Made by a program: the position numbers and the translations under genes | In this document: piece by piece, positions 8,105 through 17,427 of the stretch | How positions within the stretch are numbered: the stretch's first letter is position 1 | Layout: every line of letters begins with the position of its first letter | Assembly (NCBI RefSeq): GCF_000242895.2 | Contig: NC_021171.1 | Coordinates: 4,188,001-4,252,000 of the forward strand | DNA from: Bacillus sp. 1NLA3E | GTDB taxonomy: Bacteria > Bacillota > Bacilli > Bacillales > Cytobacillaceae | Reading direction: 5' to 3' | Length of the DNA stretch: 64,000 bases | The notes under the pieces: model-generated | What the model was told of the DNA's origin: nothing | The model's input: only the letters and a program-made list of their open reading frames with translations | The model's database searches: none

Positions 8105-9688
8105 TTAATAAACAATGAATTCTTTTTCATAAACATGTTCGTCATCGTTAGAATCTAACACCCTAACTTCCATTATCCAATTCCCCGTAAATGGAAGATA
8201 ATTCCCTTTCGCCATATAATGAACATTCTTATTTGGCTCGTAGCTAGCAAATGGTACTTGAATCGGCGCAACATCTAGATGGTCTTTGGACTTTAAAAAA
8301 AGTTCAATTCGTTTGATGGCTACGTCTGGTTTATCTGAACTGGCTGCAACCATGAACATATTGTAACCAGGTACCTTTGGTGAGATAAACGTTGCGAGTT
8401 CAATGCCCTTCTCATGTTTGTGCCATTCTAGCGATTGGTTTTGTGGGAGCGGGCTTAAATGAGTAAAGATCCCGACAATCCCTACTACTAAAATCATGAT
8501 TGTAAAGTCGACTTTAATTAAATTACCAATTACATGTTCCTTATTCTTTTTCATTGAAAATCTTAAAATACCACCAATTAAGATGACACAAAACACAAGA
8601 GCTATTTTTACAAGCAGCCAAATTCCCCATTGGGTATAAAGAATGTAGTGGGGTTTTGGTAAAAAAATGAGAGTTGATGCAAGACCTGTGACGATTAGCA
8701 CGATGATACTGATCAATGCTGCTTTTGAAAAAATCAGCATGAACTGCCGCACGTGTTCTCGTTGCTGTTTCCAACATACCACCATATAGAAAAGTCCTCC
8801 TACCCATATCGCGGCAGCAAGTAAATGAACGATATCAATCGAAATGGTTCGTAGCGGAGGATCAAAGGCCAGCGCATGTCCATTCACACTTTTTGCCCCA
8901 AGGAGCAGAACGACCCATAATCGATCCAGCCAGTTATTCCGATGTAAGATTGCGAAGCCTAAAGTTGATAAAACCATGAAGATGGTCCAGGAAATCCCAG
9001 CTGTTGTTTCGGTTAAAATAACCTCAATTCCCTTTAGTGTCCAAGTGTCTAGTAATTCATTAAAGTTCAGCGCACCCATGACCAAGTTTATAGTCAAAAA
9101 TGCGAATAGTAGATACGTTGTCCACTGTCGATAACTTGTTTGCTTCTGTGAGAAATTTAGTTTTCTTACTGTCGGCTCCCAAAGAACCCAACCTGTAACA
9201 AACAGTAAAGCTATGTAATATAAAACTCTTACCACAGATTGAATGATTGTGGCAAGGGAGGATCCCTTTTGTTCGTTATGTAACTCGTTTTGTTGCCTGA
9301 TACTAGCATCTGCCACTTCTCCAACTGAAATGACGTAGGAACCCTTCACAGGATGACCGTCTGCTGATAATACTTGATAAGATATTGTATAACGACCATT
9401 TGAAAGAGTAGGAATTTTTTGCTGCAATTCTTTTTGATCTATACTCATCTTCGTTTTATTTTTACTAATGACTTCACCTTGATCATCGAATACCTTGATA
9501 GAATAGAGCTCTTTTTCAAGCCTTTCATTAAAAGAAAGCACAATTTTGCTCGGAGCAGTCTGGAGGATGCTATCAGGTGTTGGGTTTGCCTTTTCTAATA
9601 TCGCATGTGCAAGAACATTTTGAGGAATAACAAGAATGAGTATAATAGAGGACAAAATGAGAAGATTGGACAGAGATCTCTTAACCAT
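8105..9688 (-). CDS. ycnJ: YcnJ-like copper transport protein (CopC-CopD fusion)
   Basis: 527 residues. Signal peptide, then a CopC domain starting at the copper-ligand histidine 28 (AHAILEKANPTPDS) and ending near SVGEV (about 125), then eight or so membrane helices of the CopD domain (about 145-420) and a C-terminal YtkA/FixH-like extracellular beta domain (about 425-527). B. subtilis YcnJ is a copper importer needed under copper limitation. The start at 9688 has only a weak GGGG upstream. No CsoR or YcnK-type box was seen. ycnI follows in the same operon; no ycnK repressor gene is next to it. Confidence 0.9.
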   Translation of the reverse strand: MVKRSLSNLLILSSIILILVIPQNVLAHAILEKANPTPDSILQTAPSKIVLSFNERLEKELYSIKVFDDQGEVISKNKTKMSIDQKELQQKIPTLSNGRYTISYQVLSADGHPVKGSYVISVGEVADASIRQQNELHNEQKGSSLATIIQSVVRVLYYIALLFVTGWVLWEPTVRKLNFSQKQTSYRQWTTYLLFAFLTINLVMGALNFNELLDTWTLKGIEVILTETTAGISWTIFMVLSTLGFAILHRNNWLDRLWVVLLLGAKSVNGHALAFDPPLRTISIDIVHLLAAAIWVGGLFYMVVCWKQQREHVRQFMLIFSKAALISIIVLIVTGLASTLIFLPKPHYILYTQWGIWLLVKIALVFCVILIGGILRFSMKKNKEHVIGNLIKVDFTIMILVVGIVGIFTHLSPLPQNQSLEWHKHEKGIELATFISPKVPGYNMFMVAASSDKPDVAIKRIELFLKSKDHLDVAPIQVPFASYEPNKNVHYMAKGNYLPFTGNWIMEVRVLDSNDDEHVYEKEFIVY

Positions 9689-10146
9689 GTTAGCTGCAGC
9701 CCCAACTTTTTTAATATTTTCTCCATTTTACACACTCCCCCTCTTTTTAACAATTAATTCAACTTTACCAGCATATTAATGTCGTTATTAGAAAAACTGT
9801 TACCTATTTGCCTCGAACTTTAGTCGATGAATATGGAGAATCTATTGAGTTTCTATCCAGAAATTGAGGAGTTTTGGCTGATATTTTTGTGATTGATTGT
9901 AGGAATTGGTAAAAAAAGTCAAGTTGCTGATATATTTGTTTTTTTACTGATATAATTTGATTTTTGCCGATATAATCTAGTTTTTCCTGATATAATTTGA
10001 TTTTTACCGATATAATCGAGATTTTACCGATATAATCGAGATTTTACCGATATAATATTTCTTGTCCCTTTCAACCATTCAATTTGAAGGAATATCATAG
10101 ACTAATAGCGAATAAAAATCGTAAATAGCAAAAAGGAGCTGAAAAT
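9689..10146. other. Gene-free region with 20-bp repeat array
   Basis: 458 bases between the divergently transcribed ycnJ and NERD genes. Apart from the phased repeat at 9927-10056 and the ribosome binding site of the NERD gene, I see no gene or RNA structure. Confidence 0.6.
9927..10056. repeat. Seven-copy 20-bp tandem repeat with TATAAT in most units
   Basis: Units start at 9927, 9947, 9967, 9987, 10007, 10027 and 10047, exactly 20 bases apart, with the pattern YYGATATAATYNAGWTTTT. The last units are identical (CCGATATAATCGAGATTTTA). A further CTGATA lies at 9878. Six units contain the hexamer TATAAT. It ends 90 bases before the NERD gene. Confidence 0.92.
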
Positions 10147-11145
10147 GTGATTGTAAAAGAACGTGATATACCAATAGAAATCGTAAAAGATACCGCTTTA
10201 TTAAGAAGAACCCCAAAATTCATTTTGAGAAGACCGGAAATTGAAGAAAATATAGCGAAAAGGACCGCTGGATACTATGGCGAAAAGGCTGCTGATAAAG
10301 AATTAAGATTCCTCCCCACAAACGACTATCACATCTTCCACGATCTCCGCTTAAAATCTACTGGTGATTACTTCTTCCAAATTGACACTCTTATCCTTTC
10401 ATCGAATTTTGGTCTAATCAATGAAATCAAAAATATCATTGGAAAACTATTCTTCGAGCCTCATTTCCACCAGCTCATTAGAACTCATAATGGTAATGAA
10501 GATAGCTTTAAAGATCCAATTATCCAAGCAAAGCGGCAAACGCAACAATTAGAGGCATTATGTAAAAAATGGAATTTTAGCGAATACCCGATAGAATATG
10601 TCGTGGCTATCAGCAAGGCCTCTACCAGAATAGATACTAGTTCCACCTCTCCCCTAGCACTTCAAAAAGTATGTTTTGCCCACCTAATTCCCGAAAAAGT
10701 TGAAAGCCTTCAAAAAATTCACCCTGAATCTATTCTCAATTCAAAAGAAATGAAAAAAATTTGTAAAACCCTCTTAAACCTACATACACCAAGGGATTAT
10801 AACCCATTAGAGTTTTACGGAAAATCCCAAGCTGAGATCATTACTGGCGTCCAATGTCCAACCTGTTTTGCCATTCCAATGGTCCATCAGTTCGGGTCAT
10901 GGTTTTGTCCAAAATGCCTAAATAGCTCCAAAGAAGCTCATATTCCAGCACTAATTGATTATTCCCTACTAATCGATTCAAAAATAACTAACCGAAAATG
11001 TTGCGAATTTCTACATCTCCCGTCTCCTGATAAAACAAAACACCTTCTATTAAAACTGGATCTTCCCCACTCCGGCTCAAACAAGGGTAGGGTTTATGAT
11101 CTAAGTAGACTGTATCTCATGAGTAGCCCCAAAATAAGACCATAA
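10147..11145 (+). CDS. NERD-domain protein with C-terminal zinc ribbon
   Basis: 332 residues, cytoplasmic. The N-terminal part has the NERD (nuclease-related) pattern: AGYYGEKAADKEL (about 41-53), FQIDTLILSSNFGLINEIKNI with the D and E-x-K active-site-like residues (about 77-97), and QAKRQTQQLEAL. The C-terminal part holds CPTC-N14-CPKC (about 238-260), a probable zinc ribbon. The start is GTG at 10147 with AAGGAG upstream; it overlaps the out-of-frame ATGTGA. NERD proteins are presumed nucleases involved in DNA processing; the exact role is not known. It stands alone. Confidence 0.85.
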   Translation: MIVKERDIPIEIVKDTALLRRTPKFILRRPEIEENIAKRTAGYYGEKAADKELRFLPTNDYHIFHDLRLKSTGDYFFQIDTLILSSNFGLINEIKNIIGKLFFEPHFHQLIRTHNGNEDSFKDPIIQAKRQTQQLEALCKKWNFSEYPIEYVVAISKASTRIDTSSTSPLALQKVCFAHLIPEKVESLQKIHPESILNSKEMKKICKTLLNLHTPRDYNPLEFYGKSQAEIITGVQCPTCFAIPMVHQFGSWFCPKCLNSSKEAHIPALIDYSLLIDSKITNRKCCEFLHLPSPDKTKHLLLKLDLPHSGSNKGRVYDLSRLYLMSSPKIRP

Positions 11146-11176
11146 AAAAAACTGCCCCGAGTTTCCCCAAGGCAGT
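11143..11176 (-). terminator. Terminator of the polyferredoxin-like operon
   Basis: On the minus strand a stem ACTGCC / GGCAGT with a GC-rich internal loop is followed by a run of eight T. It may also end the converging NERD transcript. Confidence 0.7.
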
Positions 11177-11222
11177 CGTGATTTTTCCAATCGAACAGCT
11201 TCAATTAAACTATCATATATCA

Positions 11223-12587
11223 TTAAACCCTGTGCATCATAGGTAGTGAGAATAAATAAATATTAATAGCAGCTAACACCAACATAAATAGATATAAAGG
11301 CCACATGGATTTAAAAGCTGCCTTGTTTCCCATTCTGTATGTTGTATAGGTAGTCCCGATTAATCCAATCCCAATAATGATATATTGGATCATTTGCACG
11401 GTTGGAGTAGAAGCAAGAGCCAAACTCTCAGGGGCTGATTCCATTCCGAATAGGCCCATTGAATTAAACCAAACTGCCTTTCCTTCGGTAAAGATATGGA
11501 ACAGATTATGCGCCAAGTGACCAGCAAGGTCCAAAGGAATAATCGCATATCCAAAACGAGTAAAGTTCTTTTTCACTGTACCATCTAATCCGAACCAGGA
11601 AGCTAATTTTGATGTACCTAACAATAAAAGGATTGGTAGCGCCATCGCAATAATAAAGGCAACTGAAAAGTTGATACTATAGTTCATCGTGCCAGTAACC
11701 TTACCAATTGCATGTAAAATACTTTGCCAAATTTCAAGCATGGTAATATTTTGAACGAAAACAATTCCCATAATAACAGCTGCTAATGAAGCATTTTCAA
11801 GTTTTGGATTCTTTAGTCCCCATAACTCACTTGTCGGAATTCTTGTTGTAATTTTAATAGAATCATTTGGACAGTTTTTGACGCAATTTCCACAAATATT
11901 ACATTCGGCAGCAGATTCCATTGTCCTTGGAAACTGAAACATTGGACATCCTTCACATTCAGCAGTTCCTTTGAAGCAAGCTTGTACTTTACACGTTTTA
12001 CAAATATCTGGTGTCGTTTGAACTTTAACAGCCCCAGACCGTGAATAGTTACCCGCAAGGCCACCAAGAAAACAAAGATACTTACAGAACGCTCTTCTTT
12101 CATAAAAAACGGATGTTCCTACAACCATTGTGACTAATAAAAGTAATAAGTACCCCGAACCGCGCGGCGACTCAACAATTCCCCACATATGGTCACTATA
12201 GGTAATCGAAATAAAGAAAAGGTCAATGAGCCAAATTCCATATTTTTTTAAAAATTTAGGGATTGGTCGCTTGCTACCGACAAGCTTCCGTATGATGTCG
12301 CTTAACTTCCCGAAAGGACAAATCGCACACCAAAAGCGTCCGGCTACTAAGAAAAGAATAGGGATAATCGGCCACCATAGCACCCATGTCATCGTAGTAC
12401 CAAAGTTTTTACTTGGATCTACTGTCCCCATTACCAGTTCAAACACAATCAGGGAAAACACGGAAATGACAATCCATTGAAAGATTCCCGGATACCATTT
12501 GCTTTTAACAAACTTTTTTACTACCGGTATGGATAGGAGGTCAAATGGTTCCTTTTTTGGTTTTAAGTTTTTCTCTGGAGTCGCCAT
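11223..12587 (-). CDS. Polyferredoxin-like membrane protein (NapH/NosR/CcoG-type 4Fe-4S)
   Basis: 454 residues with about eight membrane helices and a central cysteine-rich loop. Motifs: CAICPFGK (87-94), CKYLC (168-172), then C196, C199, C204, C211, C214 and a classical ferredoxin motif CNICGNCVKNCP (229-240). NapH, NosR and CcoG relatives carry electrons across the membrane; CcoG reduces Cu(II) to Cu(I) for oxidase assembly. The upstream gene (3-base gap) is a Met/His-rich, probably copper-binding protein, so a role in reducing or delivering copper is plausible but inferred. The operon starts at a copy of the island's shared promoter motif. Confidence 0.8.
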   Translation of the reverse strand: MATPEKNLKPKKEPFDLLSIPVVKKFVKSKWYPGIFQWIVISVFSLIVFELVMGTVDPSKNFGTTMTWVLWWPIIPILFLVAGRFWCAICPFGKLSDIIRKLVGSKRPIPKFLKKYGIWLIDLFFISITYSDHMWGIVESPRGSGYLLLLLVTMVVGTSVFYERRAFCKYLCFLGGLAGNYSRSGAVKVQTTPDICKTCKVQACFKGTAECEGCPMFQFPRTMESAAECNICGNCVKNCPNDSIKITTRIPTSELWGLKNPKLENASLAAVIMGIVFVQNITMLEIWQSILHAIGKVTGTMNYSINFSVAFIIAMALPILLLLGTSKLASWFGLDGTVKKNFTRFGYAIIPLDLAGHLAHNLFHIFTEGKAVWFNSMGLFGMESAPESLALASTPTVQMIQYIIIGIGLIGTTYTTYRMGNKAAFKSMWPLYLFMLVLAAINIYLFSLPMMHRV

Positions 12588-12590
12588 ACC

Positions 12591-12965
12591 TTACACAACC
12601 TTCCTTCTGATCCATTTATTCCAAATCCCAATTAAAATGAATGATAAATTCACTGCACCATATGTTCCTAGCACTTTGTAGTTTGGTGGGGCATCAACTT
12701 TTGGGCCACTCTCTTCATGACCACTCCCAGTATCACTGGATTTATTAGAACCGCCCATTTCCATTTCCATCTCATCTGATTCTCCCTTTGAAGAATCCAT
12801 TTGTTTTTTGCTTTCACTATGGCCACTGTTTGACTCTTTTTGAGTAGAGTTCTTTACTTCGCTGACATTCTTCTTACCATTTTCCATTCCCCCGTCAGCA
12901 AATGCTAAATGACTATTTGATAAAATAATTCCTATTGCAAATAAAAAAACGATGATTCGAGCCAA
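12591..12965 (-). CDS. Met/His-rich exported membrane-anchored protein
   Basis: 124 residues. A signal-like helix is followed by FADGGM, a long disordered segment rich in S, K, E, H and M (notably DEMEMEMGGSNK and SGHEES) and a C-terminal helix NLSFILIGIWNKW with a basic tail RRKVV. The Met/His content is typical of weak extracellular copper ligands. The TTG at 12965 is chosen because AAGGAGG lies 8 bases before it; the GTG at 12974 has no spacing. It is co-transcribed with the polyferredoxin-like gene. I know no named family. Confidence 0.7.
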   Translation of the reverse strand: MARIIVFLFAIGIILSNSHLAFADGGMENGKKNVSEVKNSTQKESNSGHSESKKQMDSSKGESDEMEMEMGGSNKSSDTGSGHEESGPKVDAPPNYKVLGTYGAVNLSFILIGIWNKWIRRKVV

Positions 12966-13002
12966 CCAAGCCACCTCCTTTTTGATTTAAAAGTACTTCT
13001 TA

Positions 13003-13034
13003 AATTTAAAAGATGAATATGCAGAAACCATGTG
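13003..13034 (-). promoter_or_regulatory. Copy 1 (weaker) of the copper-island promoter motif
   Basis: Minus strand: CACATG-GTTTC-TGCATA-TTCATCTTT-TAAATT. The second half-site and the spacing (N5, N9) fit the other eight copies; the first half-site and the -10 are poor. It lies about 40 bases before the Met/His-rich gene. Confidence 0.5.
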
Positions 13035-13123
13035 CTTTTTTTGGATAAAATGTGACAAGCACCCATTAATAGCGTTTTATTAGTGAAAAAGCAACAAAAG
13101 CGCAAGGATATATCAAAGGTGCC

Positions 13124-13161
13124 AAAAAAAAAGCATGACAGGAAATTTTCCCATCATGCTT
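13124..13161 (-). terminator. Terminator of the csoR-copZ-copA operon
   Basis: Minus strand arms AAGCATGA / TCATGCTT followed by a run of T (the A run at 13124-13130). It lies just downstream of the small membrane gene at 13175. Confidence 0.85.
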
Positions 13162-13174
13162 CATTCAAATCTAT

Positions 13175-13300
13175 TTATTTCATGTTTTCCTGTTGATGTT
13201 GATTCATTGGTTTTGGATCCACCGTTGAATTATAGATTCCAAAACCAATCATCACAACAATTAAATAAGCAATAGCCCCAAACACCCATTTCTTAATCAT
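13175..13300 (-). CDS. Small membrane protein at the end of the copA operon (41 aa)
   Basis: Product MIKKWVFGAIAYLIVVMIGF then GIYNSTVDPKPMNQHQQENMK: one membrane helix (about 5-24) and a short outer tail with Met, His and Gln. GGGGTGA lies 8 bases before the ATG, and copA ends only 29 bases upstream, so it belongs to the csoR-copZ-copA transcript, which a terminator then ends. Function unknown; the company suggests a copper-related role. Confidence 0.7.
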   Translation of the reverse strand: MIKKWVFGAIAYLIVVMIGFGIYNSTVDPKPMNQHQQENMK

Positions 13301-13329
13301 ATATAGTCACCCCGATTTTATCTTTTAAT

Positions 13330-15750
13330 CTATAATTTCACTTTCTGCAATCGCAGTGCGTTAAGCACAACCGACACAGAGCTGAAAGCCATCGCTGCAC
13401 CGGCAAGCCAAGGTGCCAAAAACCCTAGAGCTGCGACTGGAATTCCAAGCGTATTATATCCAAAAGCCCAAAATAAGTTTTGCTTAATGTTGCGCATTGT
13501 CTTTTTGCTCATGAAAATGGCGTCAGCAATGCTGTTCAAGTCTCCTCGGATTAACGTGATATCAGCTGCTTCCATTGCAACATCCGTTCCGGTTCCTATG
13601 GCCATCCCTATATCAGCAACGGCAAGCGCCGGAGCATCATTTATTCCATCGCCAACCATAGCCACTTTCTTGCCCATTGCTTGCAATTTTTTCACTTCAT
13701 CTGCTTTACCCTCTGGCAATACCTCAGCAATGACGTGATCAATTCCCACTTGCATGGCAATCGATTTCGCGGTTTGCTGGTTATCACCGGTAATCATTAT
13801 GACTTCAAGCCCCATCTCTTTCAGTCTTTTAATAGCAGCTTGTGAGGTTTCTTTTATGGTGTCGGCGACCGCAACAATCCCTGCAAATTGACCGTCCACA
13901 GCTGCTAACATTGCTGTCTTTCCTTCTTTTTCAAAGGCTACCATCTGATTTTCTGCATCGTTTATTTCAACAGTTTCCATGGCCATTAGCTTCCGAGTTC
14001 CGACCAGCAATAATTTCCCTTCCACCATTGCTTTAATCCCAAATCCCGGTAACGCTTCAAAGCCCGAGACTTCTTTCAAAGTAATTCCTTTTTCTTTTAT
14101 CCCTTGAACAATTGCTTGTGCTAAAGGGTGTTCAGATTGTTTTTCGGCAGAACCTACCATTGATAGAAATTCCACTTCAGTTTGATTTTTACCAAGAATA
14201 ACATCTGTAAATACAGGGGTCCCGTTCGTAACAGTACCCGTTTTGTCTAAAATAATGGCAGAAATTCGATGCGTCATTTCTAAATGCTCGCCACCTTTAA
14301 ACAAAACTCCAAATTCCGCTGCACGGCCAGAACCGGCCATTATCGACGTTGGCGTCGCTAGACCTAGTGCACATGGACAAGCAATCACAAGAACAGCAAT
14401 TAATTTTTCTAACGCTTCCGCGAAATTTCCAGGTTCAACCCAGAAAAACCAAATAAGGAAAGTCAGCACCGCTAATCCCACAACAACTGGAACAAACACG
14501 CCAGAAATTTGATCTGCTAAGCGCTGAATAGGAGCCTTCGAGCCTTGAGCTTCTTCAACCACTTTAATGATTTGCGCTAATGCAGTGTCTCTTCCAACTT
14601 TGACCGCTTCCACCTTTAGAAATCCGTTCTTATTAATCGTCGCTCCGATGACTTCATCACCGACCTTTTTATCAACCGGCACACTTTCTCCAGTTAGCAT
14701 CGATTCATCAATGGCGGACTGACCTTGAACTATTTTTCCATCAACAGGAATTTTTTCACCTGGCTTAACATGGAGAATATCGCCTACTATAACATCTTCG
14801 AGAGGAATTTCCTTTTCAACTCCGTCCCGCTCCACAATGGCATTTTTCGCTTGCAGTCCCATTAACTTCTTAATCGCCTCGGACGAGCGGCCCTTAGCTC
14901 TGGCTTCAAATAGCTTTCCTAAGATAATTAAAGTGATCAAAATAGCACTTGTTTCGTAATATAACTCAACAGTATGCGCTGTATCTGTAAGCGAAATAAT
15001 TGAGAGATAAAGACTGTAGAAATACGCCGCAGATGTTCCAAGTGCAACTAGCACATCCATATTGGCACTGCCATTCTTCAATGCCTTAAAGGCTCCAACG
15101 TAAAATTGTTTGCCTATGATAAACTGTACAGGTGTTGCCAAAGCAAGTTGAACCCAAGGATTCATAAACATATCTGGAACATATATAAACGAAGTAAATT
15201 CGAAATGTCCAACCATTGCCCATAAAAGTGGAATGGCAAGAATGGCCGAGAATAAAAATTTACCTGTTTGGTTTTCAATTTCTCGCTGGCGATGGTCAAC
15301 TGTAGCCTGTTGGTTAGCTTCCTCTTTAACGGTTGCCCCATATCCCAGCGCTTTCACTTTTTTAATGATATCTGATTTTGCCAAATTGCTAGGATTGTAT
15401 TCCACACTCGCTTTTTCTAAGGCGAGGTTAACATTCGCCTTGACGACACCATCTAGCTTATTTAATCCCTTTTCTATTCTAGTTGCGCATGCAGCACAGG
15501 TCATTCCTGTTAGATCGAACTCTGCTTTTTCAGTCACAACGGTATAGCCTAAATCACGGACTTTATTTTGGATTGTTTCTATATTGGTAATCGTTGGATC
15601 GAACTTGACTGCTGATTTTTCTAATGCAAGGTTTACGGTTGCTTCGGTAACACCTTCGAGCTTGTTTAAGCCCTTTTCAATTCGAACAGCACAAGCGGCG
15701 CAAGTCATACCTGAGATTTGCAAGCTAGTTTCTTTAAGATTTTGACTCAT
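13330..15750 (-). CDS. copA: Copper-exporting P1B-type ATPase CopA (first copy)
   Basis: 806 residues. Two N-terminal heavy-metal (HMA) domains with MTCAAC (cysteines 17/20 and 85/88), eight membrane helices, the metal-channel CPC in [13 protein letters not shown], the phosphorylation motif DKTGTVTNG, the TGES loop, the ATP-binding HP in SEHPLAQ and [10 protein letters not shown]. The C-terminal helix motifs GYNTLGIP and [10 protein letters not shown] mark Cu(I) export. ATG at 15750 has AAAGGAG upstream. It is the third gene after csoR and copZ; a CsoR-like box lies in the gap before it. Confidence 0.97.
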   Translation of the reverse strand: MSQNLKETSLQISGMTCAACAVRIEKGLNKLEGVTEATVNLALEKSAVKFDPTITNIETIQNKVRDLGYTVVTEKAEFDLTGMTCAACATRIEKGLNKLDGVVKANVNLALEKASVEYNPSNLAKSDIIKKVKALGYGATVKEEANQQATVDHRQREIENQTGKFLFSAILAIPLLWAMVGHFEFTSFIYVPDMFMNPWVQLALATPVQFIIGKQFYVGAFKALKNGSANMDVLVALGTSAAYFYSLYLSIISLTDTAHTVELYYETSAILITLIILGKLFEARAKGRSSEAIKKLMGLQAKNAIVERDGVEKEIPLEDVIVGDILHVKPGEKIPVDGKIVQGQSAIDESMLTGESVPVDKKVGDEVIGATINKNGFLKVEAVKVGRDTALAQIIKVVEEAQGSKAPIQRLADQISGVFVPVVVGLAVLTFLIWFFWVEPGNFAEALEKLIAVLVIACPCALGLATPTSIMAGSGRAAEFGVLFKGGEHLEMTHRISAIILDKTGTVTNGTPVFTDVILGKNQTEVEFLSMVGSAEKQSEHPLAQAIVQGIKEKGITLKEVSGFEALPGFGIKAMVEGKLLLVGTRKLMAMETVEINDAENQMVAFEKEGKTAMLAAVDGQFAGIVAVADTIKETSQAAIKRLKEMGLEVIMITGDNQQTAKSIAMQVGIDHVIAEVLPEGKADEVKKLQAMGKKVAMVGDGINDAPALAVADIGMAIGTGTDVAMEAADITLIRGDLNSIADAIFMSKKTMRNIKQNLFWAFGYNTLGIPVAALGFLAPWLAGAAMAFSSVSVVLNALRLQKVKL

Positions 15751-15766
15751 AAAACTAACTCCTTTC

Positions 15767-15783
15767 ATACCCTATTGGGGTAT
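15767..15783. promoter_or_regulatory. CsoR-type operator before copA
   Basis: ATACCCTATTGGGGTAT is an inverted repeat of the CsoR type (TACCC-N4-GGGTA). It lies just before the copA ribosome binding site, so copA probably has its own copper-inducible promoter besides read-through from csoR. Confidence 0.8.
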
Positions 15784-15830
15784 ATTTAAGTGGTAAAAGA
15801 ACGTGCTATCTCTAGCACGTACTTATTCAT

Positions 15831-16037
15831 CTATTCAATATCGTAGCCTTGGTCGTCAATTGTTTCTTTAATTTGGTCAAGCGTAACAACTTCAGGGTTG
15901 AATTTTACACTTACGGATTCAGCTTTTAAGTCCACTTTTACGCTTTCGACCCCATTAAGTTCACCAACACTGCCCTCAATTGCTTTCACACAGTGATTAC
16001 ATGACATTCCTTTTACTGTTAAAGTAGTATTTTCCAT
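15831..16037 (-). CDS. copZ: Copper chaperone CopZ
   Basis: 68 residues, one HMA domain of beta-alpha-beta-beta-alpha-beta type. The metal motif is GMSCNHC (cysteines 13 and 16), and the sequence ends in the typical DQGYDIE. It carries Cu(I) in the cytoplasm and hands it to the HMA domains of CopA. AGAGGGGAAC precedes the ATG. It lies 14 bases after csoR and 80 bases before copA. Confidence 0.96.
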   Translation of the reverse strand: MENTTLTVKGMSCNHCVKAIEGSVGELNGVESVKVDLKAESVSVKFNPEVVTLDQIKETIDDQGYDIE

Positions 16038-16051
16038 TGTTGTTCCCCTCT

Positions 16052-16471
16052 CTATTTTTTCATTAACCTTTGGATGGTAGTAAGCAGTTCGTCAACAACC
16101 TCATGATCACCCTCTTGAATTCGTTCCACCACACAGCTTCTCATATGAACCTCCAAAAGGAGTTTCGCGACACTATTTAAGGCTGCCTGTGTTGCCGAAA
16201 TCTGGGTAATAACGTCGTCACAATAAGTATCTTTTTCAATCAATCCTTTGATTCCACGGATTTGTCCCTCAACGCGATTAAGCCTTGTAATCAAGTTTTT
16301 CTTTGCGTTATCGGAATGATGGCTTTTTCGCTCAGAGACAATATGACACGATGTGTTCTCATCGGTTTCTGAATTCAATAGGATTTCTGCGTCCTCAGCA
16401 TTAACTTCAGTTTCAGGGTCGCAATGATCATGACAATGAGGTTTCATTTCTTTCGGATTTGAAAAATCCAC
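16052..16471 (-). CDS. csoR: Copper-sensing repressor CsoR with Cys/His-rich N-terminal extension
   Basis: 139 residues. The four-helix CsoR core starts at about residue 55 (KKNLITRLNRVEGQIRGI) and has the Cu(I) ligands C84, H109 and C113 (YCDDV; EVHMRSC). Most CsoR proteins have about 90-105 residues; here some 54 extra residues carry C13, C17, C42 and several His (PHCHDHCD, SCHIV, SHH). CsoR represses the operon and releases DNA when it binds Cu(I). Start GTG at 16471 after AAAGGAGGTGG. The operon order csoR-copZ-copA is standard for Bacillus. Confidence 0.95.
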   Translation of the reverse strand: MDFSNPKEMKPHCHDHCDPETEVNAEDAEILLNSETDENTSCHIVSERKSHHSDNAKKNLITRLNRVEGQIRGIKGLIEKDTYCDDVITQISATQAALNSVAKLLLEVHMRSCVVERIQEGDHEVVDELLTTIQRLMKK

Positions 16472-16502
16472 AACTCACCACCTCCTTTATACGAATAGTA
16501 CC

Positions 16503-16519
16503 ATACCCCCCTGTAGTAT
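16503..16519. promoter_or_regulatory. CsoR-type operator before csoR
   Basis: ATACCCCCCTGTAGTAT has the CsoR pattern of an inverted ATAC/GTAT with a C-rich arm. It lies 32 bases before csoR and overlaps its probable promoter. Confidence 0.75.
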
Positions 16520-16588
16520 GTGAAGTAAATTAACCTGAAGTTTTTACATTTCATATTTTGGACAAAAAATTAGTTTTCATCATGCATT

Positions 16589-17140
16589 TTATTTTTTCGC
16601 AGACGTCCTCTTCAAGACAGCTATTAACAGTAGACCCGCCAAAACAGTGATAATTGTTTTCCCTTGCCAAGTCCATTGAACTACGTGATTAACTGAGTAA
16701 GCTTCTAAAAAAAGGGCTGGCAATTTCCCAAGTGTACTCGATACTACAAAAATCCCAAGGGACATTCGTCCGATTGCTGCTAAAAATGTGATGACACCTG
16801 ACGGAACAAACGGAAGAATCCGCAATGAAATAACGAGAGCAAATGCTTGTTTCCCTTCCACCTCAAGCAGTCGCTTAACATTCGGACGCTGAAACGCCTT
16901 AGTTTCCACCATTTTACGTAAGCCTTTTCGGTAAAGGACAAACGAAACAACAGCTCCGACCCCTTCACCAACGAATGACACAAGCGTCCCTTTCCAAAAA
17001 CCAAACACGACCAAGTTTGCCCCAGTTAAAAATACACTGGGAACAAATCCGATGATATTAATCATGACATTTAAAAAAATACTGATAAATAAAGCAAACG
17101 ACTTATAAGATTGTAACAGCTCCACAGCATGGTCAATCAT
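16589..17140 (-). CDS. TVP38/TMEM64-family (VTT/SNARE-associated) membrane protein
   Basis: 183 residues with about five or six hydrophobic segments. Family features are the re-entrant region FVPSVFLTGANLVVFGFWKG (about 32-51), GEGVGAVVSFVLYRKG and LRILPFVPSGVITFLAAIGRM (about 107-126). DedA/VTT proteins are lipid scramblases or transporters in the membrane. It lies between the csoR operon and a row of small membrane genes in the same direction. A link with copper is suggested only by position. Confidence 0.85.
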   Translation of the reverse strand: MIDHAVELLQSYKSFALFISIFLNVMINIIGFVPSVFLTGANLVVFGFWKGTLVSFVGEGVGAVVSFVLYRKGLRKMVETKAFQRPNVKRLLEVEGKQAFALVISLRILPFVPSGVITFLAAIGRMSLGIFVVSSTLGKLPALFLEAYSVNHVVQWTWQGKTIITVLAGLLLIAVLKRTSAKK

Positions 17141-17204
17141 TTCCTTTACACTCCCATGATAACTGAACGTTTCATAAGTCTAATTTTATTAAAAAATATA
17201 CTAT

Positions 17205-17357
17205 TTAGGAACATCCACAATTTCCATCACAATTCCCACTACATTCGCTTTCAGATGAACACGAAGGACACTTCCCTTGCGCGGACCCCTTTATTTGCTT
17301 AACCAGGAAATATCCTGCTAACGAAAAAATAACGACACCGATAACTATATTGATCAT
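17205..17357 (-). CDS. FeoB-associated-type Cys-rich small membrane protein (50 aa)
   Basis: Product begins MINIVIGVVIFSLAGYFLVK: one helix, then a cytosolic-type tail with seven cysteines in CPSC, SEC, SGNC, DGNC and GC patterns. This plan is that of the FeoB-associated Cys-rich membrane protein family, usually next to ferrous iron transporters; no feoB is visible here. AAAAGGAG lies 8 bases before the ATG. The cysteines could bind Fe or Cu. Confidence 0.75.
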   Translation of the reverse strand: MINIVIGVVIFSLAGYFLVKQIKGSAQGKCPSCSSESECSGNCDGNCGCS

Positions 17358-17427
17358 GAATTACACTCCTTTTAAGATGGTCAGTTGATTGTTATTTGTT
17401 TACAAACTGCACTGTTCCCTTGGTAGT

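Noticed and set aside
9927-10056. Regular repeats as a possible CRISPR array
   Set aside because: Units abut each other without unique spacers, and there are no cas genes in the window.
17205-17357. FeoB-associated Cys-rich protein taken as evidence for an iron uptake operon
   Set aside because: No feoA or feoB is visible on either side; the surrounding genes are copper and small membrane protein genes.
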